Assembly: GCF_000761245.1 (NCBI RefSeq)
Contig: NZ_AWOR01000044.1
Span: 62,001 to 126,000, forward strand
DNA length: 64,000 bases
Direction: 5' to 3'
Source of the DNA: Comamonas testosteroni
GTDB taxonomy: Bacteria; Pseudomonadota; Gammaproteobacteria; Burkholderiales; Burkholderiaceae_C
Every line of letters starts with the position of its first letter. Within the stretch, counting starts at the first letter, position 1. The position numbers and the translations under genes are program-made. The notes under the pieces were generated by a model that was given only the letters and a program-made list of their open reading frames with translations, ran no database searches and was not told the origin of the DNA. This document shows, piece after piece, positions 10,427 through 19,434 of the stretch.

Positions 10427-10831
10427 TCAGGCGCCGCGATTGCGCATCCAATCCGCCGTGTTCATGAAGCTGGCCTTGAGGCGCGTGCGCAGGGCCTCGG
10501 GTACTTCGGTCTCGCCCATGGCCTGATCCATGCAGGCCACCCACTGGTCGCGCTCCTGGATACCGATGGAAAACGGCATATGGCGCATGCGCAGACGCGG
10601 ATGACCGAAACGATCCTGGTAATAGTCGGGGCCGCCCAGCCATCCGCAGAGAAACCAGAACAGCTTCTGGCGCGCGTCGTCGAGCGTGCTGCCATGGGCG
10701 GCGCGCAGCTCCTTGTAGCCAGGCTCCAGATCCATGAGGTCATAGAAACGGGCAACCAGCTGCTGGACTTTGTCTTCGCCACCTATCCATTCGTAGGGGG
10801 TGTCAAACGGGGGCTTTTCTTCAATCTGCAT
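10427..10831 (-). CDS. Group II truncated haemoglobin
   Basis: A 134-residue 2-on-2 globin. Features of group II are the YEWIGGEDKVQQLVARFYDLM N-terminus, the FLCGWLGGPDYYQDRFGHPRLR stretch (described in parts; proximal His in GHPRLRMRH) and the W in DQWVACM at the G helix. Such proteins bind oxygen or nitric oxide and are often linked to oxidative or nitrosative stress. It overlaps the end of the upstream MFS gene by 11 bases, so the two are probably one transcript. Confidence 0.92.
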   Translation of the reverse strand: MQIEEKPPFDTPYEWIGGEDKVQQLVARFYDLMDLEPGYKELRAAHGSTLDDARQKLFWFLCGWLGGPDYYQDRFGHPRLRMRHMPFSIGIQERDQWVACMDQAMGETEVPEALRTRLKASFMNTADWMRNRGA

Positions 10832-12413
10832 GTGTAGCGGCTTTGCGAGTCAGTCCCGATTGTCGGACATGCGGCATGTCCGTACCCGAGCGCAGGAATG
10901 CGAAAACGCCAACGGCCGTCAGCACCGTCACGCCGGCCAGCACATCGAGCAAGCTGGAAAAGGCCAGGCCATAGGCCTTGAGCAGCTCTACGGCTGATGC
11001 GCCTTGCATCAGCGCCAGTGCTCCCTGCATGTTGCCGGTGACCAGCATCTGGGCCACGGCCGAGCCATGCTGCATGGACGGCCAGATGGCCGTCAGCTCC
11101 CGCGCCAGCAGCGCTGCCAGCACCGCCCCGACCACGGCCAGGGCAATGCCTTCGCCTGCCACACGAACGGTGCTGAAGATGCCCGTGGCCATGCCGGCAC
11201 GCTCGCGCGGCACCACCGTCACGGCCAGCCCGTCCATCAGCCCCCAGGGCAGCCCTATGCCCAGACCGATCAGCAGCAGCGGTGCGGCCATCTGCGCCAG
11301 GTCCGAGCCGGGCGCGCAACGGCCCAGCCACAGCAAGCCCATGGCACAGACCAGCAACCCCGCCCCACAGAGCAAGGCCGCCGACAGCCAGCGCGAGAGC
11401 CAGCCCGCCAGCAGTGGTACGAACAGCATGGGCAGCGACAGCACGAACATGCGCTGCCCGGCCGCGAGCGGCGCCAGGCCTTCCACGCCGATGAAGCGCA
11501 GCGGCAGCAGCACCAGCAGCACCACGAAGGCATAGGCAGGTGCTGCAGCCAGCAGCTGCACGCCGACAAAGCGCGGATAACGGAACAGCGACAGATCCAG
11601 CATGGGATGGGGGCTGCGTCGCTCGATCTGCACAAAGGCCGCTGCCGCCAGCAGGGCTGCCGCAAGGGGCAGCCATGTGCGGCCATGCAACCAGCCCGTT
11701 TCCGGAACTTGCAGCATGCCCCAGGTCAACAGAGCCAGCGCCAGCGTGAACGACAGCGCACCCGGCAGGTCCAGCCGCTGCGCCTGCGGATTACGGGACT
11801 CCGGCATATGGCGCAGGCCCAGCAACAGCGCAGCGAATGCAGCGGCGGCTGCGCTGAGCACCACGCTGCGCCAGCCCCAGCTTTGCAGCAACCAGCCCGA
11901 CAGCAAGGGCCCAAAGGCCAGCCCAACACCAAAGGAGGCACCTACGAAACTGAAGGCCCGGGTACGCCTGGCACCATCGTAGGCCTGGGCCAGGCCTGCT
12001 GTGCCTGCCGCCAGTGCAGCAGCCGCACCCAGCCCCTGCAGCGCCCGCAGCAGGTTGAAGCCGATGATGGCCCCCTTGCCTTGCAGGCAGACCTGCAGCA
12101 GCACGCTGCCAACCACTACGGCCAGCCCCGCCAGAAACACACGCCGCCGCCCGTAGATATCGGCCAGTGCTCCTGCCGCCATCAGCGTGGCACCGAAACT
12201 CAGCATGAAGGCATTGGTGACCCAGTTCAGCGCCAGAGGGCTGCCGCCCAGCGCCTCGCGCAGCGCCGGCAGCGCCACGGCCGGCCCGGTAAAGCTCAGC
12301 GGCATGGCCAGCGCGGCCAGGCATACCGACAGCAGCACCCAGGCAGGCGATGCGCGGCGGGCGTAAACAGGAAGATCCGTGTGCGGGCGGGATGGGGAAG
12401 TGGAGCAAGGCAT
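10821..12413 (-). CDS. MFS drug-resistance-type transporter (DHA2-like, about 14 membrane segments)
   Basis: A 530-residue, very hydrophobic major facilitator. The loop 2-3 motif GALADIYGRRRVFLAG and the motif C-like GASFGVGLAFGPLLSG point to a proton-driven exporter. Length and segment count fit the 14-helix DHA2 group better than 12-helix DHA1. The long open frame extends 222 codons further upstream through the divergent LysR gene; ATG 12413 (MPCSTSP) is the sensible start. The substrate is unknown. A divergent LysR regulator faces it across a 108-base gap and probably controls it. Confidence 0.85.
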   Translation of the reverse strand: MPCSTSPSRPHTDLPVYARRASPAWVLLSVCLAALAMPLSFTGPAVALPALREALGGSPLALNWVTNAFMLSFGATLMAAGALADIYGRRRVFLAGLAVVVGSVLLQVCLQGKGAIIGFNLLRALQGLGAAAALAAGTAGLAQAYDGARRTRAFSFVGASFGVGLAFGPLLSGWLLQSWGWRSVVLSAAAAAFAALLLGLRHMPESRNPQAQRLDLPGALSFTLALALLTWGMLQVPETGWLHGRTWLPLAAALLAAAAFVQIERRSPHPMLDLSLFRYPRFVGVQLLAAAPAYAFVVLLVLLPLRFIGVEGLAPLAAGQRMFVLSLPMLFVPLLAGWLSRWLSAALLCGAGLLVCAMGLLWLGRCAPGSDLAQMAAPLLLIGLGIGLPWGLMDGLAVTVVPRERAGMATGIFSTVRVAGEGIALAVVGAVLAALLARELTAIWPSMQHGSAVAQMLVTGNMQGALALMQGASAVELLKAYGLAFSSLLDVLAGVTVLTAVGVFAFLRSGTDMPHVRQSGLTRKAATHAD

Positions 12414-12521
12414 GGAGGGCTGGCGTCGTGAATCAATCAGACATGAACGATAAAAGCGCTCCAATGAAACGAAAATAGCGTTAAAACTCCCCACAATCCC
12501 AACCAAAGGTTGCCAATCACC
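12414..12521. promoter_or_regulatory. Divergent promoter region between MFS gene and LysR gene
   Basis: A 108-base gap with divergent genes on both sides, AT-richer than the surroundings, with segments such as AATGAAACGAAAATAGCGTT. LysR regulators usually bind such gaps to control the divergent neighbour. No exact operator can be assigned by eye. Confidence 0.5.
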
Positions 12522-13397
12522 ATGGACAGCTTCAGCGGACTTGAGTCCTTTGTACGTGCCGCCGATCTCCTGAGCTTTGCCGAGGCCGGCCGCGCGCTCG
12601 GCATCTCGGCCTCGGCCGTTGGCAAGAACGTGGCGCGCCTGGAGCAGCAGCTCGGCCTGCGCCTGTTCCATCGCACCACACGTCAGGTTCGCCTGACGCA
12701 GGAAGGCACTCTGTTTCATGAACGCTGCCGGCGCATCCTCGACGAGCTGCACGATGCACGTGCTGCCATGCAGGCCGCCGCCCAAGCGCCGCGCGGCCGG
12801 CTGCGCGTGAGCCTGCCCACCATCGGCTACCGTTTTCTGCTGCCCGTGCTGCCCGAATTCCAGGCCCGCTATCCCGAAGTGGAACTGGATCTGGACTTCA
12901 ACGACCACCTGGTCGATGTCGTAGAGGCCGGCCTCGATGTGGTCATCCGCAGCGGCGAGCTGGCCGACTCGCGGCTGGTGGCACGCCGACTGGGGCCGTT
13001 TCGCTTCATTCTCGCGGCCTCGCCGGCCTATCTGATCGAGCGCGGCGTGCCGCTCACACCAGCCGACCTTGCGGGACACGCCAGCCTGCGCTATCGCTTT
13101 CTGAACAGCGGCAAGCTCGAGGAATGGACGTTGCCTGGGCTGCCGGCCATGCCCATCGCCCTGGTCTGCAACAATATGGAAGCCATGCTGGGCGCGGCCG
13201 TCTCAGGCCTGGGCCTGGCCTATATGCCCGACTTCCTGGCTCGCGACGCACTGGCGCGTGGCGAGCTCCAGCAGGTCCTGGCGCAGCAACTCACCCATAG
13301 CGGGCAGTTCTCGGCACTCTGGCCCTCCAGCCGCCAGCTCTCGCCCAAGGTCCGGGCTTTTGTGGACTTTGCGAGCGAGCGGCTGTTCAAGGGCTAG
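12522..13397 (+). CDS. LysR-family transcriptional regulator
   Basis: A 291-residue regulator. The N-terminal winged helix-turn-helix is clear (SFAEAGRALGISASAVGKNVARLEQQLG in outline; recognition helix around residues 29-48), followed by the PBP2-like effector domain. It belongs to the CrgA/AaeR-like group by the RHTT/HRTTRQVRLTQEG hinge. ATG 12522 is preferred over an upstream TTG. Its position, divergent from an MFS exporter, suggests it senses a substrate of that exporter. The stop is two bases from the end of the convergent permease gene. Confidence 0.9.
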   Translation: MDSFSGLESFVRAADLLSFAEAGRALGISASAVGKNVARLEQQLGLRLFHRTTRQVRLTQEGTLFHERCRRILDELHDARAAMQAAAQAPRGRLRVSLPTIGYRFLLPVLPEFQARYPEVELDLDFNDHLVDVVEAGLDVVIRSGELADSRLVARRLGPFRFILAASPAYLIERGVPLTPADLAGHASLRYRFLNSGKLEEWTLPGLPAMPIALVCNNMEAMLGAAVSGLGLAYMPDFLARDALARGELQQVLAQQLTHSGQFSALWPSSRQLSPKVRAFVDFASERLFKG

Positions 13398-13399
13398 CC

Positions 13400-15937
13400 T
13401 TATTCCGCCGCCTGGCGCAGCGTGATCATCACCGGGCGGCTGACCACCTCGCGCAACGCCCACCAGCCGGCCAGCCAGGCCAGCAATGCGCCCGCCAGCG
13501 CGCCCACCAGCGGTACCCACCAGAGCACATTCCATTCGAAATCGAACACCCAGCGCGCCAGCGCCCAGCCCACGGCCAGGGCCACGCAGCTGGCCAGAAA
13601 GCCGGCCATCAGGCCCACTCCGGCCAGCTCGGCGCTTTGCACCTGCTGCAGCAGGCTCGACCTGGCACCCACGGCGCGCATGATGGCGTACTCGCGCGCT
13701 CTTTCCTCACGCGTGCCGGTGACGGAGGCAAACAGCACGACCAGCCCTGCCACCAGCGTGAAGCCGAACAGAAACTCCACGGCACGTATGACCTGGTCCA
13801 TCACCTGCTGCACCTGGGCCAGCGTGCTGCTCAGATCGACATTGGTGATGTTGGGAAATTCATTGACCAGCGCATTGTCAAAGCCCTTGACGTCGGGCGC
13901 GCGATAGGCCGCCAGGTAGGTCACGGCCACGTTCTCCAGATGCTGCACGGGGTAGATCACAAAGAAGTTGGCGCGCATGGAACTCCAGTCCACCTTGCGC
14001 AGGCTGGTGATGCGGGCCTCGCTCTCCTCGCCGCCGATATCGAAGCGCAGCGTGTCGCCCAGCTTCAGGCCCAGGGTCTTGGCAATGCCTTCTTCCATGC
14101 TGATCGCGCCTTGCTCGCCCGCCTGCCAGCGGCCGCCCACGATCTGATTGTGATCCGGCATGGTTTCGGCATTGGAGATATTGAACTCCCGGTCCACCAG
14201 GCGCTTGGCACGGTCTTCCTCATAGTCATCGGGGCTGACGGCCTTGCCGTTGACGGCGATCAGCCGGCCGCGAATCATGGGATACCAGTCATAGCTGTGC
14301 ACGCCGGCCTTTTTCAGCGCGGCCTGAAAGTCCTGCGCCTGATCGGGCTGGACATTGATGACAAAGCGATCGGGCGCATTGGCCGGCGTGGCCTTGCGCC
14401 AGCTGGCAATCAGGTCGGTGCGCAGCAGCACCAGCAACACCAAAGCCAGCAGCCCCACGGCCAGCGAGCTGACCTGTACCACGGCATACACGGGTTTGGC
14501 CGAGACCTGGCGCGTGGCCATGACCAGCCAGCGCGGCGCCGTGCTCTCATTGACCACCTGCCGCAGCAGCTTGACGGCCAGCCAGGCCAGGCCCGCGAAC
14601 AACAGCACGGCGACGGCAAAGCCGCCCACGGCAATCAGGCCCAGCTTGATGTCGCGGCTGGCGACCATCAGCAAGGCCGCAAAACCCGTAACACCCACAC
14701 CCAGCACCAGCCACGATGCTGGCTTGAGCGCCCCCAGATCGCGCCGCATCACGCGCAGCGGCGGCACCTGCGCCAACTGCAGCACGGGCGGCAGGCCAAA
14801 AGCCAGCAACAGCGTCAGCCCCATGCCCATGCCGAACAATGCGGGCCACAGGCTCGCCGCAGGCAGGGCGGACTCGACCAGTCCGGCCAGCAGCCAGACA
14901 AACACATGGTGCACGGCCCAGCCCAGCAGCACGCCGGCCGCGCTGGCGGCCAGGGCGATGCTCACAAACTCCACGACATAGGCCAGGGCAATACGGCGCT
15001 GGCTCTGGCCGAGCACGCGCAGCATGGCCGAGGCATCGAGATGGCTGTTGGCAAAGGCGCGCGCAGCCAGTGCCACGGCCACGGCCGAGAGCAGTGCCGA
15101 GAGCAGCGCCACCAGACTCAGGAACTTCTCGGCCCTGTCCAGGGTCTGGCGCATTTCGGGGCGGCCGCTTTCCAGCGACTCCACACGCACGCCATGCAGG
15201 CTCTTGGCCAGCTCCTGCGCCCAGCCCAGATAGTCCTGCGCGGCCCGCTGCGCGCCGCGCCCTGCGTCTGCCTGCGCAGCCACAGCCAGGCGATAGGTGA
15301 TGCGGCTGGCCGGCTGCACCAGGCGCGTCGCGGCCAGATCGGCGCTGTTGATCATCACGCGCGGGACAAAGCTCATGAAACCCGCACCGCGGTCGGGCTC
15401 GATGGCAATGATGTGCGAGATAAGAAAGCTTGCATCGCCCAGCAGCAATCGGTCACCGAGCTTCAGGCCCAGCGCCTCCAGCAGCGGCGCATCCACCCAG
15501 GCATGGCCGTTTTCAGGAATCGCGCGCACCTCCAGATCCGGTTGCCCCGGCCCCTGATTCAGATGCAGCACGCCGCGCAAAGGATAGCCGGGCTCCACGC
15601 TTTTGAGCGCCACCAGGCGGCTGGCACCGCCCTGCTCCTGAGCGGCCCGCGCCATGGTCGGAAAGCTGGCCGTGGCCACGCTCTGCAGCCCCTGCTGCCT
15701 GGCCTGCTGCACAAAAACCGTCGGGGCGGGATTGTCGCTGACCACCACCACATCGCCGCCCAGCAGCTGACGGGCGTCGCGCTGCAGGCCGGCCTGCAGG
15801 CGGTCGGCGAAAAAGCCCACCGAGCTCAGTGCCGCCACGGCCAGCAGAACGGCCACGATGATCAGGCGCAGCTCGCCAGCGCGCAGATCGCGCCAGAGAT
15901 TGCGCAGTCCCAGAATCCAGACAGATGATGCTTGCAT
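13400..15937 (-). CDS. FtsX-type ABC transporter permease (YbbP-like)
   Basis: About 845 residues with the MacB/FtsX permease arrangement: an N-terminal membrane helix, a large periplasmic domain, three helices around residue 265-385, a second hydrophobic hairpin around 420-530, another soluble domain and a final FtsX domain (LVLFASVTGTREERAREYAIMRAVGA). The length is typical of YbbP. These permeases need an ATPase such as YbbA, but neither neighbour encodes one. The start MQASSVWILGLRNLWRDLR is at 15937; an upstream in-frame ATG gives an implausible N-terminus. Substrate unknown; lipid or lipoprotein extraction is a family guess. Confidence 0.88.
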   Translation of the reverse strand: MQASSVWILGLRNLWRDLRAGELRLIIVAVLLAVAALSSVGFFADRLQAGLQRDARQLLGGDVVVVSDNPAPTVFVQQARQQGLQSVATASFPTMARAAQEQGGASRLVALKSVEPGYPLRGVLHLNQGPGQPDLEVRAIPENGHAWVDAPLLEALGLKLGDRLLLGDASFLISHIIAIEPDRGAGFMSFVPRVMINSADLAATRLVQPASRITYRLAVAAQADAGRGAQRAAQDYLGWAQELAKSLHGVRVESLESGRPEMRQTLDRAEKFLSLVALLSALLSAVAVALAARAFANSHLDASAMLRVLGQSQRRIALAYVVEFVSIALAASAAGVLLGWAVHHVFVWLLAGLVESALPAASLWPALFGMGMGLTLLLAFGLPPVLQLAQVPPLRVMRRDLGALKPASWLVLGVGVTGFAALLMVASRDIKLGLIAVGGFAVAVLLFAGLAWLAVKLLRQVVNESTAPRWLVMATRQVSAKPVYAVVQVSSLAVGLLALVLLVLLRTDLIASWRKATPANAPDRFVINVQPDQAQDFQAALKKAGVHSYDWYPMIRGRLIAVNGKAVSPDDYEEDRAKRLVDREFNISNAETMPDHNQIVGGRWQAGEQGAISMEEGIAKTLGLKLGDTLRFDIGGEESEARITSLRKVDWSSMRANFFVIYPVQHLENVAVTYLAAYRAPDVKGFDNALVNEFPNITNVDLSSTLAQVQQVMDQVIRAVEFLFGFTLVAGLVVLFASVTGTREERAREYAIMRAVGARSSLLQQVQSAELAGVGLMAGFLASCVALAVGWALARWVFDFEWNVLWWVPLVGALAGALLAWLAGWWALREVVSRPVMITLRQAAE

Positions 15938-16015
15938 GGTCTGCACGATAGCGCAGCGGCCTGACGCCATGCCCAAACTGCATGGCAATGCCCTGCTTGA
16001 GCGGGACGATAATCT

Positions 16016-16801
16016 ATGCCTTCAGACGGAGACCAGAACGTGGAAGTGATCTTGGTGGTGGCCCTGGGGGCTGCGGTGGCAGGCTTTGTGCAGGGGCTGT
16101 CGGGCTTTGCCTTCGGCATGGTGGCCATGTCCTTCTGGGCCTGGGTGCTGGAGCCGCAGCTGGCAGCCGTGCTTTCGGTGTTCGGCTCCCTCACGGGCCA
16201 GATCATCGCGGCCTTCACCGTACGGCGCGATTTCCACTGGAAATCGCTGCTGCCGTTCATCGCCGGCGGCCTGGTCGGCATTCCCATGGGCGTGGCCGTG
16301 ATGCCGCATCTCAACATGGACTGGTTCAAGCTCGGTCTGGGCTGTCTGCTGGTGCTGTGGTGCCCTACCATGCTGCTGAGCACACATCTGCCCCGGCTGA
16401 CGCTGGGCGGCGGCCTGCTGGCCCGCAGCACCGATGCGCTTGCGGGGCTGATCGGCGGCGCCATGGGCGGGCTGGGCGGCTTCAGCGGCACTGTGCCCAC
16501 GCTGTGGTGCACGCTGCGCGGCTTTGAGCGCCATGTGCAGCGCACGGTGATCCAGAACTTCAATCTCTCCGTGCTGGCCGTCACCATGGCCAGCTATCTG
16601 GCCACCGGCCTGGTCAAGCCTGCCATGTGGCCCTCGTTCGCCATCGTGCTGCCGGCGGTGCTGGTGCCCGTGATCTTCGGCACCCGCGTCTACAAGGGCG
16701 TGAGCGATGCGCGCTTTCGCCAGATCGTGCTGAGCCTGCTGACCTGTTCGGGCATTGCCATGCTGGCGGCGTCCGTGCCGAAGTTGTTCTTCGCGCAGTA
16801 A
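16016..16801 (+). CDS. TauE/SafE-family membrane transporter
   Basis: A 261-residue integral membrane protein with about eight hydrophobic segments. The repeated half-motifs GFVQGLSGFAFGMVAM near the N-terminus and GGAMGGLGGFSGTVPTLW in the middle are the TauE/SafE (DUF81) signature. Members export sulfite, sulfoacetate or other anions, and some are linked to sulfonate catabolism. With xsc 15 kb away in this window, sulfite export is attractive but unproven. It is divergent from the FtsX-type permease and is followed by the deaminase gene after 50 bases. Confidence 0.85.
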   Translation: MPSDGDQNVEVILVVALGAAVAGFVQGLSGFAFGMVAMSFWAWVLEPQLAAVLSVFGSLTGQIIAAFTVRRDFHWKSLLPFIAGGLVGIPMGVAVMPHLNMDWFKLGLGCLLVLWCPTMLLSTHLPRLTLGGGLLARSTDALAGLIGGAMGGLGGFSGTVPTLWCTLRGFERHVQRTVIQNFNLSVLAVTMASYLATGLVKPAMWPSFAIVLPAVLVPVIFGTRVYKGVSDARFRQIVLSLLTCSGIAMLAASVPKLFFAQ

Positions 16802-16851
16802 CGTAAAACTGCCTACGGCAAGGCTGATCGCAAGCCACTACCATCTTCGGC

Positions 16852-17922
16852 ATGAATGCCGCGCCTACCGCCCCCACACCTGAACTGACCGCCTTTGCCC
16901 ATGCCATCCCCAAGATGGAGTTGCACTGCCACCTGCTGGGTACGGTCAGAAAAAATACCTTCATCGAACTGGCGCAGCGCGCCCAGGCGCCACTGGCTCC
17001 CGAAGAGATCGAGGCCTTCTACACGCGCGGCGAAAAGCCCGTGGGCGTGCTGCGCGTGCTGCGCGCACTCGACGAGTGGCTGCTGCAGACGCCGGCCGAC
17101 CTGGAGCGCATTACCTATGAATACCTGCAGGATGCCGCCGCGCACAACGTGCGCTATGCCGAATTCTTCTGGAACCCCACGGGCACGGTGCAGTGTTCGG
17201 GTATGAGCTATGCCGCCGCCCAGCAAGCCATCCTGGCCGGCGCCGCAGCCGCGCAAAAGGATTGCGGCATACGCGGCCGCCTGGTGCCGTCGATAGACCG
17301 CGAAGCCCCGGCCGAGGCCGCCGTGCAGATGGTGCAATGGATGCTGGACAACCGCCATGACGATGTGCCCGGCATCGGCATCGACTACCGTGAAAACGAG
17401 CGCCCGCCCGAGTTGTTTGTCGAAGCCTATGCGCTGGCGCGTCGCAACGGCCTCAAGACCACGGCCCATGCCAGCGAGTTCGGCCTGCCCTGGAACAATC
17501 TGCAAACGGCCATCGAGACTCTCAAGGTGGACCGCGTCGACCACGGCTACACCGTCATCGACAACCCGGAGCTGGCCCGGCGCTGCGCCGATCTGGGCAT
17601 TGTGTTCACCGTGGTGCCGACCAATTCCTACTATCTGCGCACGCTGGCACCAGAGCGCTGGGCGCTGGACCACCCGATTCGCCAGATGCCCGGCCTGGGC
17701 CTTCGTGTGCACCCCAACACTGACGACCCCACGCTGCACCATGTGAACCCCACGGGAGCCTGGACCAAGATGGTCAGCGACTTTGGTTTTTCGATGGCCG
17801 ACCTCAAGGACTTCATGCTCAACGGCATCGATGCGGCCTGGATAGACGAGAGCGAAAAACGCAGCCTGCGCCAGCAGTGGAGCGACGAGTTCGATGCATT
17901 GAGCCGCACACACCGCTTCTGA
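16852..17922 (+). CDS. Adenosine deaminase-family protein
   Basis: A 356-residue TIM-barrel deaminase. The zinc ligands His25 and His27 are in MELHCHLLGTVR, the third His in TTAHASEFG (with the catalytic Glu), a catalytic His in RVDHGY, and the Asp pair in HPNTDDPTLHH. All catalytic residues are kept. The first motif reads HCHLLG instead of the usual HVHLDG, which marks a divergent subgroup, so the substrate could be adenosine, adenine or a modified purine nucleoside. No purine genes are adjacent. Confidence 0.83.
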   Translation: MNAAPTAPTPELTAFAHAIPKMELHCHLLGTVRKNTFIELAQRAQAPLAPEEIEAFYTRGEKPVGVLRVLRALDEWLLQTPADLERITYEYLQDAAAHNVRYAEFFWNPTGTVQCSGMSYAAAQQAILAGAAAAQKDCGIRGRLVPSIDREAPAEAAVQMVQWMLDNRHDDVPGIGIDYRENERPPELFVEAYALARRNGLKTTAHASEFGLPWNNLQTAIETLKVDRVDHGYTVIDNPELARRCADLGIVFTVVPTNSYYLRTLAPERWALDHPIRQMPGLGLRVHPNTDDPTLHHVNPTGAWTKMVSDFGFSMADLKDFMLNGIDAAWIDESEKRSLRQQWSDEFDALSRTHRF

Positions 17923-17936
17923 TCAAATATCGCCGC

Positions 17937-17960
17937 ATCGCCTGTCCACCAGGCGATTTC
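17937..17960 (+). terminator. Hairpin after the deaminase gene, family-2 repeat-like (copy F)
   Basis: ATCGCCTG (17937-17944) pairs perfectly with CAGGCGAT (17950-17957), then TT and CAGCTATCAAAT, the sequence that typically flanks family-2 repeats here. It may act as a weak terminator. Confidence 0.5.
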
Positions 17961-18022
17961 AGCTATCAAATGGATTCCGGCAGGCATAACACCCGCCTCC
18001 TCTCATACCGACCATCTGCCCT

Positions 18023-18391
18023 ATGCCCTCAGACAAGCCCGCCAGCCTTGAAGAGATTCAGGCGTCCATTGCCAAACTCAGAGTCACCGAACAGCAGCTC
18101 GAGGCCACTGCACAGAAGTACGAAAGCAAGATGCAAAGCTCGAGGAAATGGAACTATCTTGCCGTGGCCATGGCCGTGGTGGTCTGCGCCGTGGCCTGGA
18201 TCAACCAGGCCACGCCCTGGCTGCGCTGGGGCGTGCTGCCCGTGGTGCTGTTCATGGTGCTGTTCTTCGAAGGCATGCGCCGGCTGCTGGGCGTGACCAT
18301 GCAAAGCAGCATGCGCCAGCTCAAGACCCAGATCCGCACACTGGAAACCAGCCTGGCCGAGGTACAAGCCACAGCGAAAGATCAGCCATGA
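18023..18391 (+). CDS. Small membrane protein with coiled-coil ends, function unknown
   Basis: I do not recognise a family for this 122-residue protein. Residues 7-40 are helical and charged (coiled-coil-like), residues 43-60 and 67-88 form two adjacent membrane helices (NYLAVAMAVVVCAVAWI and LRWGVLPVVLFMVLFF), and residues 95-118 are again coiled-coil-like. Both ends would lie on the cytoplasmic side. Its stop overlaps the phosphatase start (ATGA), so the two are translated together. Confidence 0.75.
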   Translation: MPSDKPASLEEIQASIAKLRVTEQQLEATAQKYESKMQSSRKWNYLAVAMAVVVCAVAWINQATPWLRWGVLPVVLFMVLFFEGMRRLLGVTMQSSMRQLKTQIRTLETSLAEVQATAKDQP

Positions 18392-18879
18392 CTGCCGCCA
18401 GACCCGTTCGCGTTCTGATGGTCTGCACCGGCAACATCTGCCGCAGCCCCACAGCCCATGGCGTGCTGGAAAAAATGGTGGCGGATGCGGGTCTGCAGCA
18501 TCTGGTGCAGGTGGACTCCGCCGGCACGCACGGCTATCACGTGGGCGAGGCTCCCGATGCTCGCAGCCAGCAGCATGCACGCCGCCGGGGCTATGACCTC
18601 AGCCGGCAGCGTGCGCGGCAGCTGATGAAGCAGGATTTTGACGCTTTCGATCTGGTGCTGGTGATGGACAGCGCCAATGAGGTTGCGGCGCGCCGCATCG
18701 CCACGCCCGCCCAGCAGCAGCGCATGAAGCGGCTGACCGACTACTGTCAGCGCTTTGAGGAGCCTGAAGTGCCCGACCCCTACTATGGTGGCGAGCGAGG
18801 CTTTGAGCATGTGCTCGATCTGATCGAGGACGCCTGCCAGAACCTGCTGCAGACTATCGCAAAGAAAAATCCACGCTAA
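18388..18879 (+). CDS. Low-molecular-weight protein-tyrosine phosphatase
   Basis: A 163-residue LMW-PTP. The P-loop VCTGNICRSPTA at residues 11-22 has the CX5R signature (Cys12, Arg18), and the general acid Asp is in VPDPYYGG near residue 131. Such enzymes dephosphorylate protein tyrosines, in bacteria often on BY-kinases of capsule synthesis; arginine phosphatases share the fold. No kinase or polysaccharide genes are nearby. The open frame continues upstream, but ATG 18388 overlaps the previous stop and places the P-loop at the usual distance from the N-terminus. Confidence 0.93.
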   Translation: MTAARPVRVLMVCTGNICRSPTAHGVLEKMVADAGLQHLVQVDSAGTHGYHVGEAPDARSQQHARRRGYDLSRQRARQLMKQDFDAFDLVLVMDSANEVAARRIATPAQQQRMKRLTDYCQRFEEPEVPDPYYGGERGFEHVLDLIEDACQNLLQTIAKKNPR

Positions 18880-18891
18880 ACGGAGCATTCC

Positions 18892-19431
18892 ATGGATTTG
18901 CCGAAATTTCGTCTCAGCCCCAACGCCTATGCGCTGGATCTGTTTGTGGCCGAAAGCGGTACCTGCTCCTGCTGCGGCCAAGCGCGTGAGCTCAAGTACA
19001 ACAGCTCGTTTTACAGCCGCGAAGAGCCGGACTATCTCTGCCCCTGGTGCATTGCCGACGGCAGCGCGGCCAAGCACTATGAGGGCGAATTCAACGACTA
19101 CCTGGGCATTGAAGGCGTGAGCGCCGATCCCGGCGAACCTGACAGCATCGTCATGGATCGCGTGCTGCTGCTGGAGGTCTGCGAACGCACGCCCAGCTAT
19201 CACAGCTGGCAGCAGGAGCAATGGCTGGTGCATTGCGATCAGCCCTGCGCCTTTGTGGGCTACACCGACCATACCGAAATCAAGCAGCTGGAGCAGGAGT
19301 TGCAGGCCGATATTGCCAGCATGCCGGAGCGCTATCTGCAGGCCATCAGCAAGACCGGTGATCCGGTGGGCGGCTACCTGTTTCGCTGCGTGAAGTGCGG
19401 CACACACCGGCTGCACACCGATTGCAGCTAA
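18892..19431 (+). CDS. CbrC-family (UPF0167) protein
   Basis: A 179-residue protein of the CbrC/UPF0167 family. It has three Cys-x-x-Cys pairs, CSCCGQ near residue 25, LCPWCIADG near 50 and CVKCG near 168, suggesting bound zinc. In E. coli CbrC is linked to colicin E2 tolerance through the CreBC regulon; the molecular function is not known. It follows the phosphatase by 12 bases, and the next small gene starts three bases after its stop. Confidence 0.8.
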   Translation: MDLPKFRLSPNAYALDLFVAESGTCSCCGQARELKYNSSFYSREEPDYLCPWCIADGSAAKHYEGEFNDYLGIEGVSADPGEPDSIVMDRVLLLEVCERTPSYHSWQQEQWLVHCDQPCAFVGYTDHTEIKQLEQELQADIASMPERYLQAISKTGDPVGGYLFRCVKCGTHRLHTDCS

Positions 19432-19434
19432 AGC

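Noticed and set aside
13637..15928. 763-codon open frame antisense to the FtsX-type permease
   Set aside because: The amino acid composition is rich in Gln, His and Arg, typical of shadow frames, and the permease frame is convincing.
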